From: Paracidovorax valerianellae
GTDB lineage: Bacteria; Pseudomonadota; Gammaproteobacteria; Burkholderiales; Burkholderiaceae_C
Direction of reading: 5' to 3'
DNA length: 64,000 nucleotides
Assembly: GCF_900102625.1 (NCBI RefSeq)
Contig: NZ_FMZC01000003.1
Location: 62,001 to 126,000, forward strand
In this document: positions 18,483 to 27,180 of the stretch, in pieces
Layout of the letters: each line of letters begins with the position of its first letter
Numbering within the stretch: the stretch's first letter is position 1
Notes under the pieces: generated by a model
What the model was told of the DNA's origin: nothing
Seen by the model: only the letters and a program-made list of their open reading frames with translations
The model's database searches: none
Position numbers and translations under genes: made by a program

Positions 18483-21400
18483 TCACCCGCGCTCCATCGC
18501 TGTGGCAAGCACCGGCACGCGAACTCTCGGGGCCGAGGTGGCATGCGACGGCGCGCCGTGCTTTGCGAAATGCTGGCGCAGCAGCATGTCCGCGCGCAGC
18601 GAAGGGGCCGCGGTCTGCAGCAAAGCCACCAGTTCGATCAGAGACGCCGGAGCGCCCTCCAGATACCTGCGGATGGAATGACCATCGTGCAGTCGCACCG
18701 GGTCCTCCCGCAGCACCACACCTGACAGGCGGAGCAGCAGCTTTTTTTGTTCGCCCTTGCGCAGGATCCAGTGGGCTTCGGTATAGCGGAACGTTTCGTC
18801 GCCCCGGTGCGGGATCAAGGGCGCCAGGCTCCAGGTGCCGTTAACGCTGCCGCAGAGGTAGTCCGGCGTGGTGGTGCCCGCCACGCTGCGCACATCGTTC
18901 AGCGCCGTGACATCGACGATGGGCGTGCCCAGGACGGACAGGTTCACATCGCAGGCCGACGCGAACGACAGCGCGACGGCGCGGTTGAAAATTTCTTCCT
19001 GCTCCTGCACCGAATACCCCAGCCGCTGAAGGTCTGCCCGCGCGGCATTGTCGATTTGCTGGATCGTCGCGATGCCCGAGCTGTGCGCTAGAAAATGCAG
19101 CCGCGCCAGATCTTCGATGCCCTGGAACGACAGCCGACCCATCGGGCGCCCATCGCGGTTCAGCGGAAGGCCCGCCGCGTCGCGTTCCACCAGCCCTGCC
19201 GCGTTCCATGCCAGTGCCTGCGGCTGCGCGACGAGACGGGGCAACACCACGCGCTCGTAGATGAGGCGGGACGAATGGCTGACCACCTGCGCATGGACCT
19301 GCGTGTTCAGCGTGAACCGGTTGTGCAGCATGCTGGATTCGATCAGCACCGTGCCGCAGGCGTCGATGCCGGCATGGGCGATGCCCAGCACCTCGGCGGC
19401 CGGCTGCGTGCGCTCCAGGAACCGCGCGAAGGTAGCCGTGAGCCCGGTGGACAGCTTCAAACCCTCCGGGTAATGGGTGGTGGGCGTGCTGGGCAGAACG
19501 ACCCACGCTCCGCGGGCCACCGCAGCCTGCACCGCTGCCATCTCCATGTCGGGCGCCATCGCCAGGGCCACGCTGCGCGGTGCATCGCGGTACATACGGA
19601 TGCCTGCGATCTTGGCCTCGGCTTCAGCACCCGCCCCCGCACGCAATGCCACGGCACGCTCGTGAATGGCTTCGAACAGCACGGCCATGGCCGCGCTGTA
19701 GCCCGGATGGCTGCGCACCGCGGTGTGCACGATGTCGGTCCGGTCTTCGGTATAGCGGCACGGAATGGAGGTGAGGAACTCCAGAAACCGCAGGTCCTGA
19801 CCCTTGAACTGCGCGGGGCGCACCTGATAGGCGTGCGGCGCCAGGCCTGAATCAGCGGCCATCGCCTGCAGCGCCGCATCCCACAGCCCGCCGGGACGCT
19901 GCTGGTCGGCCAGCAGTTCGCGCACGAAGTTCAGGGCCTGCAGCGGATAGACGTTTCGAAAGGCGCCCGCCCCTTCGGCCGGATATCGGTCTCGCTCTTC
20001 CACGAAGAAGCGCGCATACAGACCGTGGTCGCGCAGGGCCGCCAGCGCGAGGTCGCCCGCCGCTGCGACCTGCCGATCCGCGGGCAGACGGGCCGCATCG
20101 GCTTCCAGTGCCGCCAGAAACCGCCACTCCCGCGCCGCGTAGGCGGGCTGAAGCGGCGCCAGCGCAGCGAGCACCGGGCCAGCGATCGCTCTCGGACGGG
20201 CCAGGGGCTCCGTGGCCGCCAGCGGCTGCAGCCGCGCAATCGCCTCCTGCAGCAGTGCGACGTCCGGATGGGGCATGTCCAGCGCCATGCGCGCTTCCTC
20301 GGCGGTCAGCACGGTGGCGCCCAGGGCCTGCAATTGCTCTCGCACATAGCGCACCTGTTCCGCCGTGGTGCCGCGGCGCCAGCCACTGGCCATTTCCGGA
20401 TCGGGCACGTTCAACGCGTCTTCCAGGCCCACCCGAACGCCGTCGAGGCCAAGAGCCACCGCCAGGCGTGCCAGCAGAACGATCATCGGGCCGGGCACCA
20501 GGGCCGACACCTTGGCGCCCGGGCATTCGCTGCGGATGCGGTCCACCACCGGCCGCAGCCATTGCACAGCCCGGGCCAGGGCCTGCTCGAAGGCTTCCGC
20601 GGAACCTTCGGCCAGCAAGCGCAGGATGTCTTTTCGCTCCGCCACGGGCAGCAAGGAGTCGTCCACCACGCCGCCCTGCGGCAGGCGCCGGTGCTGGTCC
20701 ACGCCCACCACCAGCATGAACAGCACGGGCGAGCCCACCGATCGCAGGCTGGCTTGGTGCTCGCCCAGCGCGCCGTCCAGGATGGCGCTGTTGAACACTT
20801 CGACCTCCGGCCGCACCTTCGATTGCCGGCAGTGCGCGATCTGCGCCGCCAGGAAAGCCGGCGGGTTTTCATAGCCGCCGCCCGCCTGGAAGATCACCGG
20901 CCCCGGGCTTAAGGACCCCATTTCCGGCGCACGCTGCTGCGCGCCATAGGCCCGCAGGTGCACCCGGCGCACAGGACTTTCGAAATCGGCGGCACCGCCG
21001 CGCACGCTGGTGGACAGGTTGAGGATGGCCGCGGGCGCCAACTGGTGCAGCCGCGGCACGATGGCCGCGTACTGCGCCTCGTCGATGTGGTTGGACTGCC
21101 GTCCCAGGCGCACCGGGCTGTCCACGCCGGGCACTTGCACCGTCCGCTGGCCGCTGCAGTCCCGCGTGTGCAGGTGCACGATGGCGGCGCCTTCGCGCAC
21201 CGCCGCCACACTGTGCGCGACGATGGCCTCCGGCGTGATGGGCAGGTGTGGCGATGCCGTGCGCCCGGGGTTCCAGCGGCCTTCGCCGCACTCCACCCAG
21301 CCGCGCCCGCGCAGCATCTCCAGCACCTGCGGCGCGTCATTCTCCAGCGCGGCCACCAGCGCAGGCGGCAGGTAGCTCTCGATGCGTTCCCCGCACCATT

Positions 21401-21776
21401 CCAGGTCGCCGCGGCCGGCCGCTGTCCAGCCCTGGGCGGTCAGCGTCAGCACGAGTTCGCGCGCAGTTTTCACCGAGGCGATGCAGCGCAAAACAGCGCC
21501 CGGCAGATGGCGGTGCACATCGGCATCGCCCGCGCGGCGCTCCTGAACGGATGGCGCATCGGCAGCGCCAGCCGGCACCTGGGCCTGCAGGCGGTCGCTC
21601 AACGCCAGGCCACCGGCGGGCACCGGCTCCCAACCATCGGCATCCAGATGGGCGGCCAAGCCATGGCCTTGCGCCTCTGCGGCCTTGATGGCGTAGCCGG
21701 GCAGAAATTTCGGTGCCTCGGCCAAGGCGTGCTGTGGAACGGCGCCCACTGGCGCAGCCGTGATGAATATTCGCAT
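18483..21776 (-). CDS. Giant protein with interrupted BKACE (DUF849) core and 600-residue unknown C-terminal region
   Basis: 1,097 residues. BKACE enzymes (about 270-310 residues) cleave beta-keto acids with acetyl-CoA on a metal-bearing TIM barrel. Here strand 1 is MRIFITAAPVGA. After about 155 inserted residues the core resumes with LPITPEAIVAHS, the metal pair HLH (201, 203), NLSTS, EVEVFNSA, and RVGLEDAL (448-455), whose Arg, Glu and Asp match the Kce catalytic and metal positions. HxH and ED are 249 residues apart against about 180 in classic members, so a second insertion of about 65 residues exists. Residues 500-1097 match nothing I recognise. The ATG at 21776 has GGGGAAGG before it; the open frame goes further upstream without support. 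Not obviously truncated. Function probably C-C bond cleavage of a keto acid; substrate unknown. Confidence 0.75.
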   Translation of the reverse strand: MRIFITAAPVGAVPQHALAEAPKFLPGYAIKAAEAQGHGLAAHLDADGWEPVPAGGLALSDRLQAQVPAGAADAPSVQERRAGDADVHRHLPGAVLRCIASVKTARELVLTLTAQGWTAAGRGDLEWCGERIESYLPPALVAALENDAPQVLEMLRGRGWVECGEGRWNPGRTASPHLPITPEAIVAHSVAAVREGAAIVHLHTRDCSGQRTVQVPGVDSPVRLGRQSNHIDEAQYAAIVPRLHQLAPAAILNLSTSVRGGAADFESPVRRVHLRAYGAQQRAPEMGSLSPGPVIFQAGGGYENPPAFLAAQIAHCRQSKVRPEVEVFNSAILDGALGEHQASLRSVGSPVLFMLVVGVDQHRRLPQGGVVDDSLLPVAERKDILRLLAEGSAEAFEQALARAVQWLRPVVDRIRSECPGAKVSALVPGPMIVLLARLAVALGLDGVRVGLEDALNVPDPEMASGWRRGTTAEQVRYVREQLQALGATVLTAEEARMALDMPHPDVALLQEAIARLQPLAATEPLARPRAIAGPVLAALAPLQPAYAAREWRFLAALEADAARLPADRQVAAAGDLALAALRDHGLYARFFVEERDRYPAEGAGAFRNVYPLQALNFVRELLADQQRPGGLWDAALQAMAADSGLAPHAYQVRPAQFKGQDLRFLEFLTSIPCRYTEDRTDIVHTAVRSHPGYSAAMAVLFEAIHERAVALRAGAGAEAEAKIAGIRMYRDAPRSVALAMAPDMEMAAVQAAVARGAWVVLPSTPTTHYPEGLKLSTGLTATFARFLERTQPAAEVLGIAHAGIDACGTVLIESSMLHNRFTLNTQVHAQVVSHSSRLIYERVVLPRLVAQPQALAWNAAGLVERDAAGLPLNRDGRPMGRLSFQGIEDLARLHFLAHSSGIATIQQIDNAARADLQRLGYSVQEQEEIFNRAVALSFASACDVNLSVLGTPIVDVTALNDVRSVAGTTTPDYLCGSVNGTWSLAPLIPHRGDETFRYTEAHWILRKGEQKKLLLRLSGVVLREDPVRLHDGHSIRRYLEGAPASLIELVALLQTAAPSLRADMLLRQHFAKHGAPSHATSAPRVRVPVLATAMERG

Positions 21777-21894
21777 CGACCTTCCCCTTTTTTTTGTGGA
21801 TTCGCCGGGGGCGCCACGCTGACAGGGCACTCCAGGCGACGCGCGCCGGGCTGGCACGTCGGTCGCATTACAGCAACGGCCGTGCGGCAGCGAC

Positions 21895-21912
21895 ACTACC
21901 CATTCGGGTAGT
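21895..21912. promoter_or_regulatory. Perfect 7-bp inverted repeat upstream of the BKACE-core gene
   Basis: ACTACCC (21895-21901), four bases, GGGTAGT (21906-21912). It lies about 120 bp before the gene start, between that gene and the end of the LysR gene. It looks like an operator; short stem and absence of a T-run argue against a terminator. Confidence 0.45.
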
Positions 21913-22023
21913 TGCCAGACCCTTGCGGATGTGCAGCCCTCCACGCAAAAAACGGCAACGGCCCGGTGCCGCAATCACTGCCGCCACCAGGCCGTCGGGG
22001 GATCGAAAAGCGCGCGCTGCGCG

Positions 22024-22995
22024 CTATGCCGCGCTCGACGCCTGCGCGGCAGCCTGCTGGGCGCAGACCTCGCGCAGCGCGGCCACGAACAGCGATTGCT
22101 CTTCGTAGCGCGCGCCTTCGACCCGCTGGAACAGTGTGATCGGCGGCAGCGTCCAGCCAAACCGGTGGGCGACGATGCCCACGCCCGCGATGCGCGCCAG
22201 TTCCTCGGCGATGTCCGCGGGCACGATGGACACCGCTTTTTCGTTGGCGGCGATCAACTCCCCGATGAGCTTGGACGACAGGCTTTCGACGAACGGCGCC
22301 GGCGGTGCAACGCCTGCGCGCAGGAAAAAATCGGTGATCTGCTCGCGCATGGGCGTCTGGCGCGCGCCCAGAATCCACTCCAGCCGGGCCAGTTCCTGCC
22401 AGGCCAGCGGCTGGCGTCCGAGCCGGGCGGCCAGGCGGCGGTGGGTGATGAGGCGCGGCTCCTGGTGGTACAGCACCTCGTGCTCCAGGCCCTGCATGTC
22501 GAGCACGGCAGAGGCGCGGCCGATCACGCAGTCCAGCTCGTGCTGGCGCAGGCGCTCCAGCAGGCGGTCGCTGGTGCCTTCATGGACGGTCACGGTGATC
22601 TGCAGACCCTGCGGACGCGTGCGGCCGATGGCAGCGGCCAGCAATCGACCCGACACGAAAGGAATCACACCCACCTGCAGGTGCGCCGCGCGGCCCAGGC
22701 CCACGGCTTCGATATCCCGCACCCAGTGGCCCAGGTCTTCCAGCATCGCCCGGGCCCGGGCGATGACCATTTCGCCCAAGGCGGTGGGCGCCATGCCGCG
22801 TGCCGAGCGCTGGAACAGCGCGCCGCCGAACATGGCTTCCAGCTCGGCCAGCGCATGCGTGACGGCCGGCTGGCTGGTCGCCATGTGGTGCGCCACCCGG
22901 GTGAGCGAGCCATGCTCGGCAATCATTCGCAGCAGCACCAGATGGCGCATCTTGAGCCGCGACGCGAGCCGGGCTTCCATGTCGGGCAGGCTCAC
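22024..22995 (-). CDS. LysR-type transcriptional regulator
   Basis: 323 residues. The winged helix-turn-helix is in residues 15-75 (LLRMIAEHGSLTRVAHHMATSQPAVTHALAELE), and the rest is the periplasmic-binding-like effector domain. The initiator is GTG with an excellent AAGGAGGT 5-6 nt before it. It faces the TauE/SafE permease on the opposite strand across a short promoter region and precedes the BKACE-core gene on its own strand, so it probably controls one or both. Confidence 0.93.
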   Translation of the reverse strand: MSLPDMEARLASRLKMRHLVLLRMIAEHGSLTRVAHHMATSQPAVTHALAELEAMFGGALFQRSARGMAPTALGEMVIARARAMLEDLGHWVRDIEAVGLGRAAHLQVGVIPFVSGRLLAAAIGRTRPQGLQITVTVHEGTSDRLLERLRQHELDCVIGRASAVLDMQGLEHEVLYHQEPRLITHRRLAARLGRQPLAWQELARLEWILGARQTPMREQITDFFLRAGVAPPAPFVESLSSKLIGELIAANEKAVSIVPADIAEELARIAGVGIVAHRFGWTLPPITLFQRVEGARYEEQSLFVAALREVCAQQAAAQASSAA

Positions 22996-23148
22996 GGAGC
23001 ACCTCCTTCGGTATGTCGATTTACTTATGAGGCAATACTAATTTAGAAAGATTGGTTCATGAGACTTCTCCACAATCCGGGCCCATATGGCGTCGGTCCT
23101 TCGCAGGCACGGCGCCTTTCGAAGGAACACATGGGGGAGAAGCGCGCA

Positions 23149-23904
23149 ATGGAGACGATCTACTGGGTGGTGGGCATCGGGGCCGTGGTGGCGGGGTTCG
23201 TGCAGGGGCTCTCGGGCTTTGCGTTCGGCATGGTGGCCATGTCGTTCTGGGCCTGGACGCTGGAGCCGCGGCTGGCGGCGGCGCTGGCGGTGTTCGGCGC
23301 GCTCACGGGGCAGATCGTCGCGGCGGTGTCGGTGCGGCGGGGGTTCGACGTGCGCACGCTCGCACCGTTCGTGCTGGGCGGGCTGCTGGGCATTCCGCTG
23401 GGCGTGGCGCTGCTGCCGCGCCTGGACATGGTGTGGTTCAAGACGCTGCTGGGCGTTTTACTGGTGCTGTGGTGCCCGACCATGCTGATGGCCAAGCGCC
23501 TGCCGCGCATTCGCGCGGGCGGCCGCGTGGCCGACGGCATCGTCGGGATGGCCGGCGGCGTGATGGGCGGCATCGGCGGCTTCACCGGCACGCTGCCCAC
23601 GCTGTGGTGCACCCTGCGCGGCTACGAGAAGGACCAGCAGCGCGCGGTGATCCAGAACTTCAACCTGTCGATGCTGATGGTCACCATGGCCACGTACCTG
23701 GGCACCGGCATGGTCACGCGCGACATGCTGCCGTTCTTCGCCATCGTGGCGCCGGCCATGCTGGTGCCCACGCTGCTCGGCACGCGGCTGTACATCGGCC
23801 TGAGCGACGTGGCCTTCCGGCAAATCGTGCTGGGGCTGCTCACCGCGTCGGGCGTGGCCCTGCTGGCTTCGTCGCTGCCGCAGCTGGCCGGGCGCTACCT
23901 CTAG
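23149..23904 (+). CDS. TauE/SafE family membrane permease
   Basis: 251 residues, seven to eight hydrophobic helices, with the family's glycine-rich repeats near each half (GFVQGLSGFAFGM and GGVMGGIGGFTGTLP). The family exports or takes up small organic anions such as sulfonates and sulfoacetate. The ATG at 23149 has GGGGAGAAG before it and sits just before the first helix; 23131, with GAAGGA upstream, is a serious alternative. Divergent from the LysR gene, so probably its target. It may move the substrate or product of the BKACE-core system. Confidence 0.83.
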   Translation: METIYWVVGIGAVVAGFVQGLSGFAFGMVAMSFWAWTLEPRLAAALAVFGALTGQIVAAVSVRRGFDVRTLAPFVLGGLLGIPLGVALLPRLDMVWFKTLLGVLLVLWCPTMLMAKRLPRIRAGGRVADGIVGMAGGVMGGIGGFTGTLPTLWCTLRGYEKDQQRAVIQNFNLSMLMVTMATYLGTGMVTRDMLPFFAIVAPAMLVPTLLGTRLYIGLSDVAFRQIVLGLLTASGVALLASSLPQLAGRYL

Positions 23905-23961
23905 GCGCTGCGGGCGCTTCGCCCATCGGCGCCGCCGCAGCCTTGGCGCCTGGCCGGGCTT

Positions 23962-25095
23962 TCAGCGCTGCACGCCTTCGACCAGCCAGTTCATCTGCAG
24001 GATCTGCGCGTCGCTGAGCGTCTGGCCTGCGGGAATGACCTCCCGGCCCGCGTTGTCGCGCACCGGCGAGGCGTCGGCGCGGAACGGGTGAAACCGCCCC
24101 TGCGCGATATCGTCCTGCCGCGCCAGCACCTCGGCCTTGACGGCAGGCGGCACCTTGGGTCCGAAGCCTTCGACGCGGATCATGCCTTCGCGCACGCCGC
24201 CCCAGAGGTTGCCGCTTTTCCACGTGCCGTCGGCCACGGCGCGCACCCGCTGGGTGTAGTAGCCGCCCCACTGGTGCGTGACGGCGAGGATCTGCGCGTC
24301 CGGCCCGGTGCGGCGCATGTCGGAGTGGTAGCCGATGGCGAGCTTGCCGCGCTCCTGCGCCGCGGCCATCACGGCGGTGGAGCCGGTGTGGAAGGCCACC
24401 ACGTCCACGTTCTGATTGAACAGCGCCATGGCCGCGTCGCGCTCCTTGGGCGGGTCGAACCACACGTCCAGCCACACCAGCTTGACGGTCGCCTTCGGAT
24501 TCACCGAGCGCAGGCCCAGCGTGAACGCGTTGATGCCCTGCAGCACTTCGGGGATCGGAAAGCCGGCCACGTAGCCGGCCACGTTGGTGCGCGTCATGCG
24601 CCCGGCGGCGATGCCGGCGAGGTAGCGGCCCTCGTAGTAGCGGGCGTTGGCCGTGGCCACGTTGGGCGCGGTCTGGTAGCCGGTGATGGATTCGAACTTC
24701 ACGCCGGGATAGTCCCGCGCCACCCGCAGCGTGGGCTCCATGTAGCCGAAGCTGGGCGTGAAGATGATCTGGTGCCCCGTGGCGGCCAGGTCGCGGATCA
24801 CGCGCTCGGCGTCCGCGCCCTCGGGCACGTTCTCGACGAAGGTGGTGCGCACGCCGCTGCCCAGCGCGGCTTCGACGGCCTTGCGGCCCTCGTCGTGCTG
24901 CCGGGTCCAGCCGGCTTCGGTGATGGGCGAGACATAGACGAAGCCCGCTTTGACCGGCGCGGCCGGCACCGCTGGCGCGCCGTTGGAGGCAGCACCAGCA
25001 GCGGGACCGTTCGGGCGGGTCTGGCTGGGTTGGGAAAAGGCGGTCGAAAGCAAACAGCAAGCGGCCACGAGCGTGGCAGCGAGGTTTTTGTACAT
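23962..25095 (-). CDS. BMP-family (PnrA-like) periplasmic substrate-binding protein
   Basis: 377 residues. A signal peptide (about residues 1-21, ending STAFSQ) and an Ala/Pro-rich linker precede the mature BMP domain: AGFVYVSPITEAGWTRQHDEG, FTPSFGYMEP, YEGRYLAGIAAG and VVAFHTGSTAV. Relatives bind nucleosides or purines for ABC importers. No ATPase or permease gene is beside it, so it is an orphan within this window or works with distant components. Its message appears to begin with a strong stem-loop (25131-25159). Confidence 0.9.
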   Translation of the reverse strand: MYKNLAATLVAACCLLSTAFSQPSQTRPNGPAAGAASNGAPAVPAAPVKAGFVYVSPITEAGWTRQHDEGRKAVEAALGSGVRTTFVENVPEGADAERVIRDLAATGHQIIFTPSFGYMEPTLRVARDYPGVKFESITGYQTAPNVATANARYYEGRYLAGIAAGRMTRTNVAGYVAGFPIPEVLQGINAFTLGLRSVNPKATVKLVWLDVWFDPPKERDAAMALFNQNVDVVAFHTGSTAVMAAAQERGKLAIGYHSDMRRTGPDAQILAVTHQWGGYYTQRVRAVADGTWKSGNLWGGVREGMIRVEGFGPKVPPAVKAEVLARQDDIAQGRFHPFRADASPVRDNAGREVIPAGQTLSDAQILQMNWLVEGVQR

Positions 25096-25130
25096 GGTGG
25101 TCCTCTACATGGTCCCGGGGATGAAAAACG

Positions 25131-25159
25131 CGAAAGGCGGCCGGGACAGCCGCCTTTCG
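25131..25159 (-). promoter_or_regulatory. 11-bp leader stem-loop with T-run before the BMP gene
   Basis: CGAAAGGCGGC (25131-25141) pairs perfectly with GCCGCCTTTCG (25149-25159) around a 7-nt loop. On the minus strand it is followed by CGTTTTT and ends 36 bp before the ATG at 25095. It has terminator shape but would lie at the very 5' end of the message if the TACAAT at 25169-25174 is the -10. It could be an attenuator, a 5' stabiliser, or the terminator of the upstream LysR unit. Confidence 0.6.
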
Positions 25160-25168
25160 GGGAGCGAG

Positions 25169-25174
25169 ATTGTA
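25169..25174 (-). promoter_or_regulatory. Likely -10 box (TACAAT) of the BMP gene
   Basis: TACAAT on the minus strand, about 74 bp upstream of the BMP start codon. The -35 region is weak. If used, transcription begins right before the 11-bp stem-loop. Confidence 0.4.
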
Positions 25175-25246
25175 GTCAGGCCGCCCTGGTTCGCGGGCGC
25201 GCAGGGCCATGCTCCCACCTGCAGGGCAGACACTGGCGTTCCAGGA

Positions 25247-25308
25247 TTTGAATGAAAAGTGCCTCCAGCGCAATCAATACGCCGGTGTATCGCTATTAAT
25301 TTAATAGC
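25247..25308. repeat. Dispersed palindromic repeat, copy C
   Basis: The 17-nt perfect palindrome GCTATTAATTTAATAGC is at 25292-25308. Read on the minus strand it is followed by ATACACCGGCGTAT (a second palindrome) and the tail TTGCGCTGGAGGC. The 60-nt unit is nearly the same as copy E at 52331, in the opposite orientation. It starts about 50 bp after the LysR stop codon. Confidence 0.75.
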
Positions 25309-25359
25309 ACCCAGGTTTTACGGGCGGCAGAACGCCGAACGCGCTCGCGGTGGACTGGC

Positions 25360-26292
25360 TCAGCCGAACCCCGCCGCCAGCACCTCGCGTGCCTCGCGCA
25401 CGAACTCCGACTCCCCGGTCCGTGGCGGCAGCAGGAAGAACCCCGCCTGCGGCAAGACCGGCAGGCCGTGGGGTGCCGGCAGCGGCCGCACGCCGGCACA
25501 CAGCGCCGAGGCATTGAGGCAAGCGACGCCCAGGCCCGCCGCCAGCGCGGACTGCAGCCCGGCCACGCCCGAAGCCAGCAGCGCGATGCTGTAGGGCACC
25601 CGGCGGCGCTGCAGCAACGACACGGCGAACTGGTGCAGCGAGCAACTGTCGGGCAGGGCCAGCAGGCGCAGCGGCTCGCCACGGGTGCGCATGAGGCCGG
25701 GCGCGGCCATCCAGTGCAGGGCTTCCTGGCGCAAAAGGCGCGGGCTGGACCCCGCGCGGCCCTGGGCCGTGGGTTTGGCGCGGGTCGCCTTCGTGCGCAC
25801 GGCCGTGCCGGCGCCCGGTCCGCTGCCGTGGCGCGACGGCGGCAGTGCCATGGTGAGGGCCACGTCGAATTCACCGTCGGCATACCCCGCCTCGACCAAC
25901 CCGCTTTTCTGCACGGTGACCTGCAGCCGCACCTGCGGGTACTGCGCCTCCATGCGCGCCAGCAGGCCGGCCAGTTCGGCAGGGCGAAAGTAATCGGTGA
26001 TGCCCAGGCGCAGCGTGCCCTGCAGCGCCACGCCATGCAGATCGCGCCAGGCCTCTTCGCTGAGCGCCAGCAGCTTGCGGGCGTGGCCCAGCAGCCGTTC
26101 GCCGGCCGCCGTCGGCTGCACGCCGGCCTTGGACCGCAGCAGCAGGGACTGCCCGGCCTGCTCCTCCAGCTTGCGCAGTTGCTCGCTGACGGCGGACTGC
26201 GACAGAAACACCCGCGGCGCCCCGGCCGTGAGGCTGCCCGCGTCGATCACGGCGGCGAAGGTGCGAAGCTGGTCGAGAGGAAAGGTGTTCAT
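25360..26292 (-). CDS. LysR-type transcriptional regulator next to a tautomerase
   Basis: 310 residues from the ATG at 26292. Helix-turn-helix at about residues 9-65 (LRTFAAVIDAGSLTAGAPRVFLSQSAVSEQLRKLEE). The effector domain contains an unusual low-complexity insertion of about 30 residues (near 160-190, rich in Arg, Thr, Gly and Pro). It is divergent from the tautomerase gene across 118 bp holding a dyad at 26326-26344, the usual arrangement for a LysR regulator and its target. Confidence 0.92.
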   Translation of the reverse strand: MNTFPLDQLRTFAAVIDAGSLTAGAPRVFLSQSAVSEQLRKLEEQAGQSLLLRSKAGVQPTAAGERLLGHARKLLALSEEAWRDLHGVALQGTLRLGITDYFRPAELAGLLARMEAQYPQVRLQVTVQKSGLVEAGYADGEFDVALTMALPPSRHGSGPGAGTAVRTKATRAKPTAQGRAGSSPRLLRQEALHWMAAPGLMRTRGEPLRLLALPDSCSLHQFAVSLLQRRRVPYSIALLASGVAGLQSALAAGLGVACLNASALCAGVRPLPAPHGLPVLPQAGFFLLPPRTGESEFVREAREVLAAGFG

Positions 26293-26325
26293 GGCGGCCC
26301 AAAGCGATCCAACGGAAAAACCGAT

Positions 26326-26344
26326 GGATGGTATCCGTACATCC
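26326..26344. promoter_or_regulatory. Candidate LysR binding dyad between divergent genes
   Basis: GGATG (26326-26330) and CATCC (26340-26344) are inverted around 9 bp whose ends, GTA and TAC, extend the symmetry. It sits between the LysR gene and the tautomerase gene. Confidence 0.4.
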
Positions 26345-26410
26345 CGCTTTTCAAAAGGATGTGGCGCGCAAAGAATCACCGCATTCGTCCACCACCCTGA
26401 GCAACGCACC

Positions 26411-26809
26411 ATGCCCCATACCGTCATCCACCTCTCCGGCCCTGCCGATGCCGCCCTCGCCCGCCGCGCGACCGACGCCGTCGCAGAGATCACCCAGCGC
26501 GTGCTGGGCAAGGCACTGCCCGTCATCGCGACCACCGTGCAGTTCATTGCGGCCGAACAGTGGTTCGTGGGCGGTGCCTCGCTGGCGGAACTGGGCCAGA
26601 GCGCGTTCCACCTGGACATCAGCATCACCGACGAGACCAACACCAAGGCCGAGAAGGCGCGCTATCTGCGCGAGGTCTACGCAGCGTTCTCCGACCTGTT
26701 GCCGCGCCTGCACGAGGTCAGCTACATCCACCTGATCGATGCCCGCGCCGCAGCGTACGGGTACGGCGGGCGCAGCCAGGAATGGCGGCACCAGCAGGCC
26801 GGCGTGTAG
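26411..26809 (+). CDS. Tautomerase superfamily protein
   Basis: 132 residues. The protein begins Met-Pro, giving the N-terminal catalytic proline of this superfamily after Met removal. Two beta-alpha-beta units are visible: PHTVIHLSG with helix ADAALARRATDAVAEITQR, and FHLDISITDETNT with helix EKARYLREVYAAFSDLL, so it is a fused, two-unit member like the cis-CaaD/MSAD groups and not a 62-residue 4-OT. Substrate unknown. Probably controlled by the divergent LysR gene. Confidence 0.8.
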   Translation: MPHTVIHLSGPADAALARRATDAVAEITQRVLGKALPVIATTVQFIAAEQWFVGGASLAELGQSAFHLDISITDETNTKAEKARYLREVYAAFSDLLPRLHEVSYIHLIDARAAAYGYGGRSQEWRHQQAGV

Positions 26810-26834
26810 CGCCCCGGCGCCAAACCGATGGCGC

Positions 26835-27098
26835 TCAGCGCATCGGGATGACGAACACCCGGCGGCGCGGCTCGCAGCCCGGCCCGTCGTAGGGAGCACT
26901 GTCCCGCTCCCAGCCCGCGCCCGGCGACACCTGGGCGCAGACGCGCTTGCCGTCGATCTTGCTGCGCCAGAAGTACCAGGGCGCAGGCGCCGCCCCCACC
27001 GCGCCGACGAGGCATGCAGCCGCCACCAGCGCGGCGCAGCAGCGCAACGCCACAGCCCCGGGCTGGCGGATGGAGCAACGGTCGGGCAACGAAGTCAT
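26835..27098 (-). CDS. Small secreted protein, unknown
   Basis: 87 residues from the ATG at 27098. A signal peptide is evident (AVALRCCAALVAAACLVGAVGA), leaving a mature part of about 50 residues with WYFWRSKIDGKRVCAQ and GPGCEPRRRVFVIP; its two cysteines may form a disulfide. No family recognised. It converges on the tautomerase gene with 25 bp between stops. Confidence 0.6.
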   Translation of the reverse strand: MTSLPDRCSIRQPGAVALRCCAALVAAACLVGAVGAAPAPWYFWRSKIDGKRVCAQVSPGAGWERDSAPYDGPGCEPRRRVFVIPMR

Positions 27099-27180
27099 GG
27101 CTGCGAGAAAAGGTAAGAACCGGGCTGAAATGCGCCCCGGGTGCATTGTGGCCCTGCCGCCTTCATCACCTCACATCACG

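Noticed and set aside
23059-23148. A 30-residue longer TauE/SafE protein
   Set aside because: The added part is not hydrophobic, and better ribosome-binding sites lie before 23131 and 23149.
25131-25159. Leader hairpin as a known riboswitch
   Set aside because: Only one stem-loop is visible and no known aptamer core is recognised.
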